From JBBITI01 sp963735055 (GTDB lineage Bacteria; Chloroflexota; Dehalococcoidia; Dehalococcoidales; UBA2162), in assembly GCA_963735055.1 (NCBI GenBank), contig CAVTJN010000021.1, forward strand, positions 1 through 64,000: a stretch of DNA of 64,000 nt, written 5' to 3'. The notes beneath the pieces were generated by a model. It searched no databases. It saw only the letters and a list, made by a program, of their open reading frames with translations, and was not told the DNA's origin. This document shows, piece after piece, positions 54,126 through 62,939 of the stretch; the stretch's first letter is position 1, and every line of letters begins with the position of its first letter. Position numbers and translations under genes: made by a program.

Positions 54126-54578
54126 CTATGTCTCCTGTTCCTTTACAGTAACCTTAACGGTCGGCATGATTTCTGCGGCGAGACGAACGGTGACTTCATA
54201 GCTGCCCACCTGGCGGATGGACTCGGGAACTTCGATCTTCCGCTTGTCCACCACGACCCCGAACGTTTTCTCAAGGCCGGCCGCAATATCCTCGGCCGTA
54301 ACCGAGCCGTATAGCTTCTCCTTACCCCCAGTCTTGGCGGTAAGGATCAACTCCTTGCCCTCAATCTCAGCGGCCAGTTGCTTCATTTCTGACTCGGTCT
54401 CGGCCCGCCGGCGCGCCCGCTTTTCCACCTGGGCACGCGCCTCGTTGATGGACCGCGGCCCGGCCATGGACGCGAGGCCCCTCGGGATCAGGAAATTCCG
54501 CCCGTAGCCGTCAGCCACATCTTTGATTTCCCCGGCCCGCGCCACGTTGGGCACATCTTCAACAAAGATAACTTTCAT
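54126..54578 (-). CDS. rplI: 50S ribosomal protein L9
   Basis: A 150-residue L9 from the ATG MKVIFVEDVPNVARAGEIKD, VADGYGRNFLIPRGLA. The helical linker is EAEQ-like but reads NEARAQVEKRARRRAETESE. The C-terminal domain has ILTAKTGGKEKLYGSVTAED and YEVTVRLAAEIMPTVKVTV. A longer start at 54599 would add only seven non-conserved residues. Confidence 0.93.
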   Translation of the reverse strand: MKVIFVEDVPNVARAGEIKDVADGYGRNFLIPRGLASMAGPRSINEARAQVEKRARRRAETESEMKQLAAEIEGKELILTAKTGGKEKLYGSVTAEDIAAGLEKTFGVVVDKRKIEVPESIRQVGSYEVTVRLAAEIMPTVKVTVKEQET

Positions 54579-54751
54579 CTCATCCTCTTTTCCGCACATT
54601 ATAGCCCAACCGCCCGAGTTTGTAAAAAAACAGCCAACGGTCGAGAGTCATCGCGGCAACGGAATGGCTGCCGACCGCCACCTCTCCGCGGCACGGCGCT
54701 CGGTCCCTTCGTAGTCCTCAAGTGTTTTTGCTTGACGAGGGCCAATATCTC

Positions 54752-54757
54752 TATAAT
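54752..54757 (+). promoter_or_regulatory. Likely -10 element for tatAC
   Basis: TATAAT lies 38 bases before the tatA start codon. An upstream TTGCTT ends 18 bases before it. The rest of the 216-base region between rplI and tatA has no gene. Confidence 0.45.
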
Positions 54758-54794
54758 GGTGTGTTGCCGTGCTTGACGCGGCCAGAGAGCTTGA

Positions 54795-55172
54795 ATGGAT
54801 TTCTTTGGAATCGGGTTTGGTGAGCTAGTACTCGTACTACTCATCGCCCTTATCGTTTTCGGACCCGGAAGGCTCCCTGAGGTGGCCCGAACGCTCGGCC
54901 GTCTCAGCCGGAACCTCAAGAAGATGTCGTCGGACTTGACGTCGGCGGTGACATCCGAGATGGGCCTTGAAGAGGAGCGTCAGAACCTAAAGAAGGTATC
55001 ATCGGATGTCACGGCGGCGATGACGAAGCAAATTGATCTTGAAGAAGTAACGCGAAGTCATCTTATCCCCGACAAGACACCGACAGAAGCTCCCCCGGCA
55101 ACTTCAGCAGATCTGCGGGCAATCAAGCCCGCCAGTAATCCTCCTGTTCCGACACCGGAAAACCATGGCTAG
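54795..55172 (+). CDS. tatA: Sec-independent translocase protein TatA/B
   Basis: A 125-residue protein with the single N-terminal helix MDFFGIGFGELVLVLLIALI, VFGPGRLPEVARTLGRLSRN (FGPxxLPE motif), then a charged amphipathic and disordered tail. TatA forms the pore that lets folded proteins cross the cytoplasmic membrane. It overlaps tatC by eight bases. Confidence 0.92.
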   Translation: MDFFGIGFGELVLVLLIALIVFGPGRLPEVARTLGRLSRNLKKMSSDLTSAVTSEMGLEEERQNLKKVSSDVTAAMTKQIDLEEVTRSHLIPDKTPTEAPPATSADLRAIKPASNPPVPTPENHG

Positions 55173-55911
55173 CGGAGTGTCGGGCGTGGACGGGGAAAGA
55201 CGCCTGCCTATCCTGGGCCACCTGGCGGAATTACGAACTCGTCTGACCCGGAGCGTCATTGCGGTCCTTGTTACAACGATCCTGTCGTTTGTCTTCTATC
55301 ACCAGCTATTTGATATCTTGATGCGTCCCGCCGGAAACACGCAGTTCATCGCCATCGAGATGACCGAAATGATCGGGGTCATTTTCAGGGTATGTCTGAT
55401 GGCTGGAATAGTGCTGGCAATACCATACCTGACGTACGAGTTCATCATGTTCGTCGCACCCGCTCTCACCCCGAAAGAGAAGCGGTACGTACTTCTGGCC
55501 GTTCCGTGGATCGGACTCATGTTCGTAGGCGGCGTGGTATTCGGCTATTTCGTGCTGGTTCCTCCCGCCATGGGTTTCCTGCTCAGTTTCGGAAACGATA
55601 TCGCCATAATTCAACCGAGAATAGGCAACTACATAAACGTGATCACCCGGCTTTTGCTGGCCATCGGTCTGGTCTTTGAAATGCCGGTGGTGTCCACTTT
55701 TCTGGCCAGGCTCGGGATCGTCAACGGGCGAATGCTGGCCGGCAAACGCAAATGGGCGATTATCTTGGCCTTTGTGGTCGCCGCCATAATAACGCCGACT
55801 TTCGATCCGGTGAACCAGACTCTGGTCGCCGTCCCGCTCATAATTCTCTACGAAATGAGCATCTGGCTGGCCTATCTTCTGGGCAAGAAGAAGAAGCCCG
55901 AAGACTTTTGA
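55165..55911 (+). CDS. tatC: Sec-independent translocase protein TatC
   Basis: A 248-residue six-helix membrane protein: PILGHLAELRTRLTRSVIAV, then a core with FVAPALTPKEKRYV and FGYFVLVPPAMGFLLSFGND, ending SIWLAYLLGKKKKPEDF. It is the receptor for twin-arginine signal peptides. It follows tatA with an eight-base overlap. Confidence 0.94.
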   Translation: MASGVSGVDGERRLPILGHLAELRTRLTRSVIAVLVTTILSFVFYHQLFDILMRPAGNTQFIAIEMTEMIGVIFRVCLMAGIVLAIPYLTYEFIMFVAPALTPKEKRYVLLAVPWIGLMFVGGVVFGYFVLVPPAMGFLLSFGNDIAIIQPRIGNYINVITRLLLAIGLVFEMPVVSTFLARLGIVNGRMLAGKRKWAIILAFVVAAIITPTFDPVNQTLVAVPLIILYEMSIWLAYLLGKKKKPEDF

Positions 55912-56025
55912 CGGATGGCGATCGCCAAGCCATAGGGCAGCCGCATGTGTCACTGTGCCATGACCGAGCCAGGGTGAGGCGGTTGAGGAGGGAGGGGCGA
56001 TGTTGTATACTCTTGGTGACTTCTG

Positions 56026-56122
56026 GGGAGCGGATGAGTCCCGGTGGGCTTCGCGGACTTCAAATCCGTCGGGGGGCACTGATCGTGTCTTCGGTGGGTT
56101 CGACTCCCATGCGCTCCCGCCA
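56026..56122 (+). tRNA. selC: tRNA-Sec (anticodon TCA)
   Basis: A 97-base selenocysteine tRNA. GGGAGCG (56026-56032) pairs with CGCTCCC (56112-56118), followed by G and an encoded CCA. The D-arm is GAGTCC/GGGCTT (six pairs). The anticodon loop has CTTCAAA with TCA at 56060-56062, and a long variable arm follows. The T-arm is GTGGG TTCGACT CCCAT. The expected eighth acceptor pair is G56033 against G56111, a mismatch. It faces away from selB and selA on the other strand. The nearby stretches 55,912-56,025 and 56,123-56,337 hold no gene. Confidence 0.93.
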
Positions 56123-56337
56123 CCGAACACTACCGCAAAAAGCTGAAACGCGCCCGCTGCTCTCGGGCCGATCACCTGTCTGCGCCTCCGTCGGCAACAC
56201 GGTGCCATCCACTCACCAATTCCACTAACCAAATGATAGTTGCTGCTAAAGTACCGCCGTTTCATGATTTCGATGGCCCGACGGTCCGGGTTGCCGGCCC
56301 GGGCGTTTCACCCGCGACGGCCCGTAATGACTCAATG

Positions 56338-58188
56338 TCAATACAGTACCCGATCATCGCCGACGCGCCGGGTAATCTTCTTCTCGTCCATGTATTCGAG
56401 GAGTGACTGGACATAACGGCGACTGGTCTTGAACAGGTCGCGGGCTTCAGCGAGCGTGACTTTCCCGTGTTTCGTGATGTAGTCTACTACCCCCGACACC
56501 ATAGCATCAAAAGGCCCACTCCCGAAGACCACGCCCTCTCCAGTCTTCACAACCTGGCGGCGTTCAACAAGAAGATTCAACAGATCCGGCTCAGGGATAC
56601 GGTCACTGGGTGGGGAAAACGGATTCTCGGCGAGCCCCCTGAGAAAGGCATCCACGGATGCCTGTTGCGCAGCGGAAAGACGGACAGTGTGCGACGGCAA
56701 ACGAGTGCTCAACCCTTCCTCGGCAATTTCGCCCTGTTCGACCATCATGCCCAGAATCGCCGGCGATTGCCTTCCCAGTTTCAATCGGCTGGCCAGTTCT
56801 ACTTTCGGCATACCAGCGCGTGCTGGAAAGCGCTTGTGGTGGTCTTGAAGCACCGAAATGGCTTGCTGAACCAGCTTCTGCCAGCCAGACGCCGCGTAGA
56901 ATAACCGGGCGTCACCGGACCCGACGCTCACGGCCCGAGCTTCTTTCACCAGGGTCTCAAGCGCGGGGCCGGCTTCGTCGCCGGGCAACTCGCTGGCGGT
57001 GACGACACCCTTGAGGTCCAGCGGCTGCCTCGCCTCCAACAGGGCAAAAATACCGTCCTCGACGGTGCCCCGTTCCCTGGTTCTCAGTCCTTCGATCACG
57101 TTATCCTTAAAACGGCGAAGGCGCTTGGCATGCGACTCGACCACCTTACCGCCGCCAAGAGTTTCCATCGGCGACCGAACTATGAACCGGTCACCCTTGA
57201 CCAGCGCCAGCGGCGTTTCGAGCCGAATCTGGGCCCAGGCAGTCCCGCCCGGCTCGAGGCGATCCTTGTCAAGAAGGCGGACTTTGGCCATCGACTCAGC
57301 GGCGCCGGTATGGAAGCTGACCGCGACATTGTGCCGCAGAGGCCGCCTCATGTAAGGCAGCAGGCGAAGCTCCACACTGAGCAAATTAGTCGGCAAGAGC
57401 CATCCTCGCTTGGTCAGTACATCGCCGCGCTTGATATCCGTGGTAGCCACGCCAACCACGTTGGCAGCGACCCGACTTCCCGGAGTCACCGTGGTGAGCT
57501 TAGTCCGGTGAGTCTGAAGACCCCTCAGGCGAGAAGTCAATCCGGGGGGGACAATCTCGACCTCCTGGCCCACCGACAATGAACCGTCGATCAGTGTCCC
57601 GGTAACGATGGTACCCGATCCAGCGATGGTAAAGACTCGGTCGATGGGAAGCCTGGGCCGGCCGGTATCTTTCCGTGGAGACGTCACCGTCAGAAGACGG
57701 TCGATCGTCGACAAGAGCTCATCTAGCCCATCGCGAGTGACCGACGATACGGCGACGATGGGCGCTTTGGCAAGCGACGTGGGCTTCAGGAGTTCCTCGA
57801 TGTCCATCCTGACGAGTTCCAACCATTCTTGATCAACGAGGTCTTTTTTGGTGACGGCGACGACGCCGCGGTCGATACCGAGCAGATCAAGGATTGCCAG
57901 ATGTTCACGGGTCTGCGGCATGACGCCCTCGTTGGCAGCAACTATCAGTAGGGCCAGATCGATGCTGCCGACGCCGGCGAGCATGTTCTTGACAAAACGC
58001 TCGTGGCCGGGGACGTCGACGATTCCGACCTCCTGCCCGCTTGGCAACGTCAGCCAGGCGAATCCGAGGTCGATGGTCATCCCTCTCTCCTTCTCCTCAT
58101 GGAGACGATCGGGGTCCATTCCGGTCAAAGCCAGCACCAAGGCCGACTTACCATGATCGATATGACCTGCGGTGCCAATAACAAACAC
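56338..58188 (-). CDS. selB: Selenocysteine-specific elongation factor
   Basis: A 617-residue translation factor that brings Sec-tRNA to UGA codons bearing a SECIS hairpin. The GTPase domain has GTAGHIDHGKSALVLALTG, DVPGHERFVKNMLAG and VTKKDLVD. Domains II-III and four winged-helix modules follow, ending YVQSLLEYMDEKKITRRVGD. I place the start at GTG 58188 because AGGAGG lies eight bases upstream. The ATG at 58218 would add ten unsupported residues. Confidence 0.94.
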   Translation of the reverse strand: MFVIGTAGHIDHGKSALVLALTGMDPDRLHEEKERGMTIDLGFAWLTLPSGQEVGIVDVPGHERFVKNMLAGVGSIDLALLIVAANEGVMPQTREHLAILDLLGIDRGVVAVTKKDLVDQEWLELVRMDIEELLKPTSLAKAPIVAVSSVTRDGLDELLSTIDRLLTVTSPRKDTGRPRLPIDRVFTIAGSGTIVTGTLIDGSLSVGQEVEIVPPGLTSRLRGLQTHRTKLTTVTPGSRVAANVVGVATTDIKRGDVLTKRGWLLPTNLLSVELRLLPYMRRPLRHNVAVSFHTGAAESMAKVRLLDKDRLEPGGTAWAQIRLETPLALVKGDRFIVRSPMETLGGGKVVESHAKRLRRFKDNVIEGLRTRERGTVEDGIFALLEARQPLDLKGVVTASELPGDEAGPALETLVKEARAVSVGSGDARLFYAASGWQKLVQQAISVLQDHHKRFPARAGMPKVELASRLKLGRQSPAILGMMVEQGEIAEEGLSTRLPSHTVRLSAAQQASVDAFLRGLAENPFSPPSDRIPEPDLLNLLVERRQVVKTGEGVVFGSGPFDAMVSGVVDYITKHGKVTLAEARDLFKTSRRYVQSLLEYMDEKKITRRVGDDRVLY

Positions 58189-58303
58189 TCGATCAACCTC
58201 CTGGTTGAGGTAAGACAAGACATTAATTACCAGGAAATGTGCCCGGCGAACGGGTGCCGGGAGGTGTATCCCAAAATGTCATCTGGCAAGGGACGCCGCT
58301 CTG

Positions 58304-59701
58304 CTAGGTGCCCGAGATTTGGCGCAATCGCTTGAGCGCCTCAATAACCACGGCATCTTCCTCCGGAAATACCGACCGCGGATCGAGAAGCAGGGCATCA
58401 TCGGAAATGCGGGCGACAACCGGGGGGTCGTGTTGCCGCAATATCTGAGCCATGACCTGGGAGTGCCGCTTTCCCTTGTTTCCCGAACTGTGGATAGCCA
58501 GCAATCTGGTCGGTAACGTCCCGCCGGGAAGACTGCCCCCACCCACGACGCTCTCACCGTCGACCACCGATGCCAAACCGCCGGCCGCCTGCGCCCAATT
58601 TAAGGCACGCTGCTCGAGCCCCCCGACGGGAGCGGAAATCATCGTCCAAATCGGGATCTTGTGCAACGCCTCGCCCTTCAGGTAGTGAATGAGTGTGGCG
58701 CAGAGACCGGCAAGCCTCACCTTGTCGATCCGCACCGCCCGGGCAAGCGGGTGCCTTCTCAACTTGTCGATCGGCGCCTTCCGGCCGACGATGATCCCGG
58801 CCTGCGGTCCACCGAGCAACTTGTCACCAGAGAAGAAGACGAGGGCCGCACCGGCGGAGACGCTCTGCTGCACCATCGGTTCAGCCTTCAGACCAAAGAC
58901 GGAAGTATCGATGAGACATCCGCTCCCAAGATCATCGAAAACATCCATCTCTCGCTTTCTGCCGAGCGCTCCAAGTTCCTCGATGCCGACAGAATGGGTA
59001 AAACCAACGACTTCGAAGTTGCTGGAGTGCACCCGCATCAAGGCTGCCGTGTGGTCGGTGATCGCCCTTTCGTAATCTGACCCGTAGGTGCAATTGGTGG
59101 TACCGACTTCTACCAGCTTGGCACCGCTCTGACGCATGACGTCAGGGATGCGGAAGCTATCTCCGATTTCAACCGCCTGCCCGCGGGAAACGATGACTTC
59201 CTTGCGCCTGGCTAGAGCGGCCAGACCGAGGAGAACGGCGGCGGCGTTGTTGTTAACCACCAGCGCCGCTTCAGCTCCGCTCAACTGGCAAAGAAGCGGC
59301 TCGACGTGAGACTGCCGGGAGCCACGGCCGCCGGTCCCGATCTCAAACTCAACGTTCGCATATCCGCGCGATACGCGATCCATCGCCACCATGGATTCTC
59401 GGCTTAGCGGTGATCTACCCAGATTGGTGTGGAGTATGACACCGGTCGCATTGACCAGCGGGCGGGGCGCCGGCGTCACAAGCTCAAGCAGATCGGACGC
59501 CACCGACTCGATGATGACATCGAGATGCCCGGCCGACTTCCCGAGCGCTATCGAAGCCCGTTCCCGCTCGATTCTCTGCCTGACGACCTGAATCACCAGT
59601 TCGCGCGAGTAGGTCGCTTCGAGCCGACGAACCCGATCGTCCGAGGCCACGCGATCTACACTAGGAAGGCTGCGAAATTCGTTGTTCATACCATCGCTCA
59701 T
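58304..59701 (-). CDS. selA: L-seryl-tRNA(Sec) selenium transferase
   Basis: A 466-residue PLP enzyme that converts Ser-tRNA-Sec to Sec-tRNA-Sec using selenophosphate. Motifs are INxTG-like NATGVILHTNLGRSPLS, NNNAAAVLLGLAALA, GDSFRIPDVMRQSGAKLVEV and FFSGDKLLGGPQAGIIVGRK with the Schiff-base Lys. ATG 59701 or 59689 is the start; the longer frame to 59767 is unlikely. It is followed by selB with a 115-base gap. No selD or clear selenoprotein is in the window. Confidence 0.94.
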   Translation of the reverse strand: MSDGMNNEFRSLPSVDRVASDDRVRRLEATYSRELVIQVVRQRIERERASIALGKSAGHLDVIIESVASDLLELVTPAPRPLVNATGVILHTNLGRSPLSRESMVAMDRVSRGYANVEFEIGTGGRGSRQSHVEPLLCQLSGAEAALVVNNNAAAVLLGLAALARRKEVIVSRGQAVEIGDSFRIPDVMRQSGAKLVEVGTTNCTYGSDYERAITDHTAALMRVHSSNFEVVGFTHSVGIEELGALGRKREMDVFDDLGSGCLIDTSVFGLKAEPMVQQSVSAGAALVFFSGDKLLGGPQAGIIVGRKAPIDKLRRHPLARAVRIDKVRLAGLCATLIHYLKGEALHKIPIWTMISAPVGGLEQRALNWAQAAGGLASVVDGESVVGGGSLPGGTLPTRLLAIHSSGNKGKRHSQVMAQILRQHDPPVVARISDDALLLDPRSVFPEEDAVVIEALKRLRQISGT

Positions 59702-59951
59702 TCTATCATGACGCTCCCACCAGAGCACGATAGCCGTGAGGCGGCGAGGCACGTTGCCAGCCCGCACGCGGCAACCAGCGGGCCGAATAGGGCAACAGGA
59801 GGTTGTGAGTCTTCAATATCACGCGGCACCTCTGAATGGCTATTCTATCGCCCGGCAGCATTGGCCGACAAGGTACGCCGGGCCCGCGATGACGCATAGT
59901 GGCCTTGGCGCCGGCCTCAACGGACAAGCGGACCTTCTGTTCGGCGGGCGT

Positions 59952-59980
59952 TTGACACCCTCATCCCTAATGTTATATAT
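59952..59980 (+). promoter_or_regulatory. Likely promoter of the thiolase operon
   Basis: TTGACA (59952-59957) with a TATATA-type -10 (59974-59980) at 16-17 bases. It would give a 5' leader of about 210 bases before 60,201, in which tcctcatcaacaa occurs twice. The 430-base region between selA and the synthase has no gene. Confidence 0.5.
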
Positions 59981-60200
59981 AGATAGGGCTGACGTTATGG
60001 AGTACTTGACCCGTCGTTTACAGCGTAGTTGGACGATGACCGCGAACGGGTCAGCGCAGAACGCATGGGTGACGGTTCCTCATCAACAATTCCTCATCAA
60101 CAATACGATGGCCGGGACAGAAAGGAGGCATGCCGCAGTCCGTTCTTTTCTCAGCTTTAGCCAGAGTTTTCATGGATACCTTAAGAAGGAGAGGTAGATT

Positions 60201-61652
60201 ATGGTAGGTATAGTGTCCTATGGCGCCTATGTTCCACTACACAGGCTGGGGCCGGGGACGAGGGGATGGATGGCTCAGACCGAAAAGGCGGTGGCATCCT
60301 GGGATGAAGATAGCCTGACCATGGCAGTTGCCGCGGCGCTGGATTGTATCGGCGACGGTGACCGGAATCGGATTGACGGACTCTACTTCGCATCGACCAC
60401 GGCTCCCTACCGCGAGAAACTGACGGCCACGACCCTGGGCCTGGCCGCCGACCTGCGGACCGACATGACGACGGCGGACATAACGGACACGCTGCGGTGC
60501 GGCACCACTGCCTTCAGGATGGCGGCAGACACGGTGAAAGCGGGGTCGGCCAAGCGCGTGCTGGTGACGGCATCGGACCGCCGGCTGGGAAGCGCTGGAC
60601 TGGACCAGGACTTTGGTGATGGTGCGGCCGCTTTCATTATCGGTGACAGCGACGTAGCCGCCACGCTGGTTGACAGCTACTCCATATCGAACGAACTACT
60701 GGATGTATGGCGCGCCGAAGGGGCGCGGCGCACGCGCACCTGGGAAGACCGGTGGGTATTCGAAGTGGGATATCAGAAGGTCATTCCCGACGCCGTGGCC
60801 CGTTTCATGAAGAAAGCAGGGGTGAACATGGCCGACCTGTCGAAGGTAGTCCTGTACGCCCCGGATGCCCGCCGGCACCGGGAAATGGCGGCGCGGCTCA
60901 AGGTGACGCCGGCCCAACTGCAGAATCCCTTCTTCGACAAGATGGGGAACACGGGGGCGGCCTTCAGTTTGATGCAACTGGTGGCGGCCCTTGAAGACGC
61001 CAAACCGGGCGACAAGATCATGTGCGTGAGCTATGGTGACGGGGCAGACATTCTGTTGTTCCAGGCCACCGACAAGATCGGCCAGGTCAAGCCCAAGTGG
61101 GGGATGAAGCGGGGTCTGGCATCCAAGATGATGGTAACCGGGATGGACCAGCAGGCTGCCTTCCAGAACGTAGCCGCGGCGGACCCGGAGCGGGGCGGAA
61201 GCGCCTCGGCCTCGGAGATTGCCCGAGAGCGCGATTACATCTACCGGATGCACGGTGTGAAGTGCAAGAACTGCGGCACGATCCAATTTCCGCCGCAGCG
61301 GGTGTGCACGAGTTGCCATCAGAAGGACAACTTTGATTCCATCCGGATGTCTGACAAGAAAGCGAAGGTCTTCCTGTTCGTGCTCAAGCCTGATGTCCCG
61401 GCCTACATGCGGCCCGGCATCGACACGATGGTTGACTTCGAGGGCGGTGGCCGGGCGCTTTTCGGCATGACCGACATCTCGCTGCCCGCCAAAGTCGAAT
61501 CCAAAGACCTGATCGGGAGCGAAGTGGAGATGAGTTTCAGGAAGCTCGGGGTGGGGGGCCAGGTCCACAACTATTTCTGGCGGTGCAAGCCGTTAAGAGA
61601 GACGTGGCTAACGCCTGCGGCCGCCCCGGCTCAGGCAAAGGAGGCAAAGTAA
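60201..61652 (+). CDS. HMG-CoA-synthase-like enzyme fused to a DUF35 zinc ribbon/OB domain
   Basis: A 483-residue thiolase-superfamily protein. The first 340 residues follow the HMG-CoA synthase/KAS III fold (MVGIVSYGAYVPLHRL, ATTLGLAADLRTDMTTADIT, RCGTTAFRMA with the probable active-site Cys, YGDGADILLFQAT). The C-terminal 110 residues are the DUF35 module: a zinc ribbon (CKNCGTIQFPP, CTSCHQKD) and an OB fold. Such fusions occur with SCP-type thiolases in bacteria and archaea and are thought to channel acetoacetyl-CoA. ATG 60201 follows AAGGAGAGG. Confidence 0.85.
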   Translation: MVGIVSYGAYVPLHRLGPGTRGWMAQTEKAVASWDEDSLTMAVAAALDCIGDGDRNRIDGLYFASTTAPYREKLTATTLGLAADLRTDMTTADITDTLRCGTTAFRMAADTVKAGSAKRVLVTASDRRLGSAGLDQDFGDGAAAFIIGDSDVAATLVDSYSISNELLDVWRAEGARRTRTWEDRWVFEVGYQKVIPDAVARFMKKAGVNMADLSKVVLYAPDARRHREMAARLKVTPAQLQNPFFDKMGNTGAAFSLMQLVAALEDAKPGDKIMCVSYGDGADILLFQATDKIGQVKPKWGMKRGLASKMMVTGMDQQAAFQNVAAADPERGGSASASEIARERDYIYRMHGVKCKNCGTIQFPPQRVCTSCHQKDNFDSIRMSDKKAKVFLFVLKPDVPAYMRPGIDTMVDFEGGGRALFGMTDISLPAKVESKDLIGSEVEMSFRKLGVGGQVHNYFWRCKPLRETWLTPAAAPAQAKEAK

Positions 61653-62834
61653 ATGGAGAGCATAAAGGACAAAGTCGCCATCGTCGGCATGGGATGCGTC
61701 AAGTTCGGGGAGAACTGGGATAAGAGCCCCGAAGACATGATGGTAGATGCCGCCTTTGAAGCCTATGAGGACGCTGGGATCGAGGCCAAAGACATTCAGG
61801 CGTGCTGGTTTGGCACGACGCGGCTCAACACCGCCGAACCCTGTGCGACAGCACTCAAATTCGACTACATCCCCGTCACCAGAGTGGAGAACCTGTGTGC
61901 CACGGCTACGGAAGCGCTACGCAATGCCTGTTTCGGCGTTGCTTCCGGGATGTACGATATCGCCCTGGCGATCGGCGTTGAGAAGTTAAAGGACCAGGGA
62001 GTGGGTGGACTCGGCGGCGGCGGCGGCGGGGGTGGGGGTAACGGGACGATGGAGATGGGGGCGGGGGCGGCGATGTTCTTTGCCCGCATGGCCAGCCGCT
62101 ACATGTACCAGTACGGGTACACGTTCGATGAGTTCAAGCACATTTTGGCCAAGATCTCGGTTAAGAACCACCATAACGGTTCGCTCAACCCCAAGGCCCA
62201 CTTCCAGCGTGATATTACCGAGGAGCAAGCGGTCAATGCGCCACTGGTGGCGTGGCCGCTCGGGCTGTATGACGCCTGCGGCGTCAGCGATGGCTGTGCT
62301 TGCGCCATCGTCTGCCGGGCTGACATGGCGAAGACGTTCCGCGACGACTATATTCTGGTGAAAGGGCTTGGTCTCGCCGTCGGCGCCCGACAGGGTTACC
62401 TCCAGCCCAGCTACGACATGACCCACATGGAGGAGACAGTCAGGGCGGCCAAACAGGCCTACACCCAGGCGGGCATCAAGGACCCCTTCAACGAAATCGA
62501 CCTGTGTGAGGTCCATGACTGCTTCAGCATCACCGAACTGGTGATTATGGAAGACCTCGGCTTCGCCCCGCGTGGCAAGGCTCCCGAGCTGATCAAAGCC
62601 GGCACGTTCGAGCTTAACGGCAAACTAGCGGTTAACCCGGATGGGGGACTCAAGAGCTTCGGCCACCCCATCGGTGCCAGCGGTCTCAGAATGGCCTACG
62701 AGATCTACAAACAGATGCAGGGCAAAGCGGGCCCGAGACAACGCAAGAACCCGAGTATCGGTCTCACCCACAACTTCGGCATGAACCCGGGTAGTGGCAT
62801 GGGTACGGTCAGCATCTTCGGCCAGAGAGACTAA
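61653..62834 (+). CDS. SCP-type thiolase (acetyl-CoA acetyltransferase family)
   Basis: A 393-residue thiolase lying directly after the synthase (ATG at 61653). Cys82 in ENLCATATEALRNA is the acyl-binding Cys. CEVHDCFSITELV and GGLKSFGHPIGASG supply the active-site His residues. It would condense or cleave acyl-CoA with the DUF35 protein as partner. A run of nine Gly (residues 114-125) forms an unusual loop just before TMEMGAGAAMFFARMASRYM. Confidence 0.88.
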   Translation: MESIKDKVAIVGMGCVKFGENWDKSPEDMMVDAAFEAYEDAGIEAKDIQACWFGTTRLNTAEPCATALKFDYIPVTRVENLCATATEALRNACFGVASGMYDIALAIGVEKLKDQGVGGLGGGGGGGGGNGTMEMGAGAAMFFARMASRYMYQYGYTFDEFKHILAKISVKNHHNGSLNPKAHFQRDITEEQAVNAPLVAWPLGLYDACGVSDGCACAIVCRADMAKTFRDDYILVKGLGLAVGARQGYLQPSYDMTHMEETVRAAKQAYTQAGIKDPFNEIDLCEVHDCFSITELVIMEDLGFAPRGKAPELIKAGTFELNGKLAVNPDGGLKSFGHPIGASGLRMAYEIYKQMQGKAGPRQRKNPSIGLTHNFGMNPGSGMGTVSIFGQRD

Positions 62835-62866
62835 GGCCAGACTGGGCCAAACAGCAGGAAATCGAA

Positions 62867-62908
62867 GCAGGCGCTTCGTAGAAGATCTACGAAGCGCCTG
62901 CCTGATTT
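62867..62908. terminator. Bidirectional terminator between convergent genes
   Basis: GCAGGCGCTTCGTAGA (62867-62882) pairs perfectly with TCTACGAAGCGCCTGC (62886-62901), loop AGA. It lies between the thiolase stop (62,834) and the stop of the convergent LuxR-type gene (62,940). The flanking T and A tracts are weak. Confidence 0.7.
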
Positions 62909-62939
62909 CGACGGAGGATCCGGCTGGAAATGGGATCCG

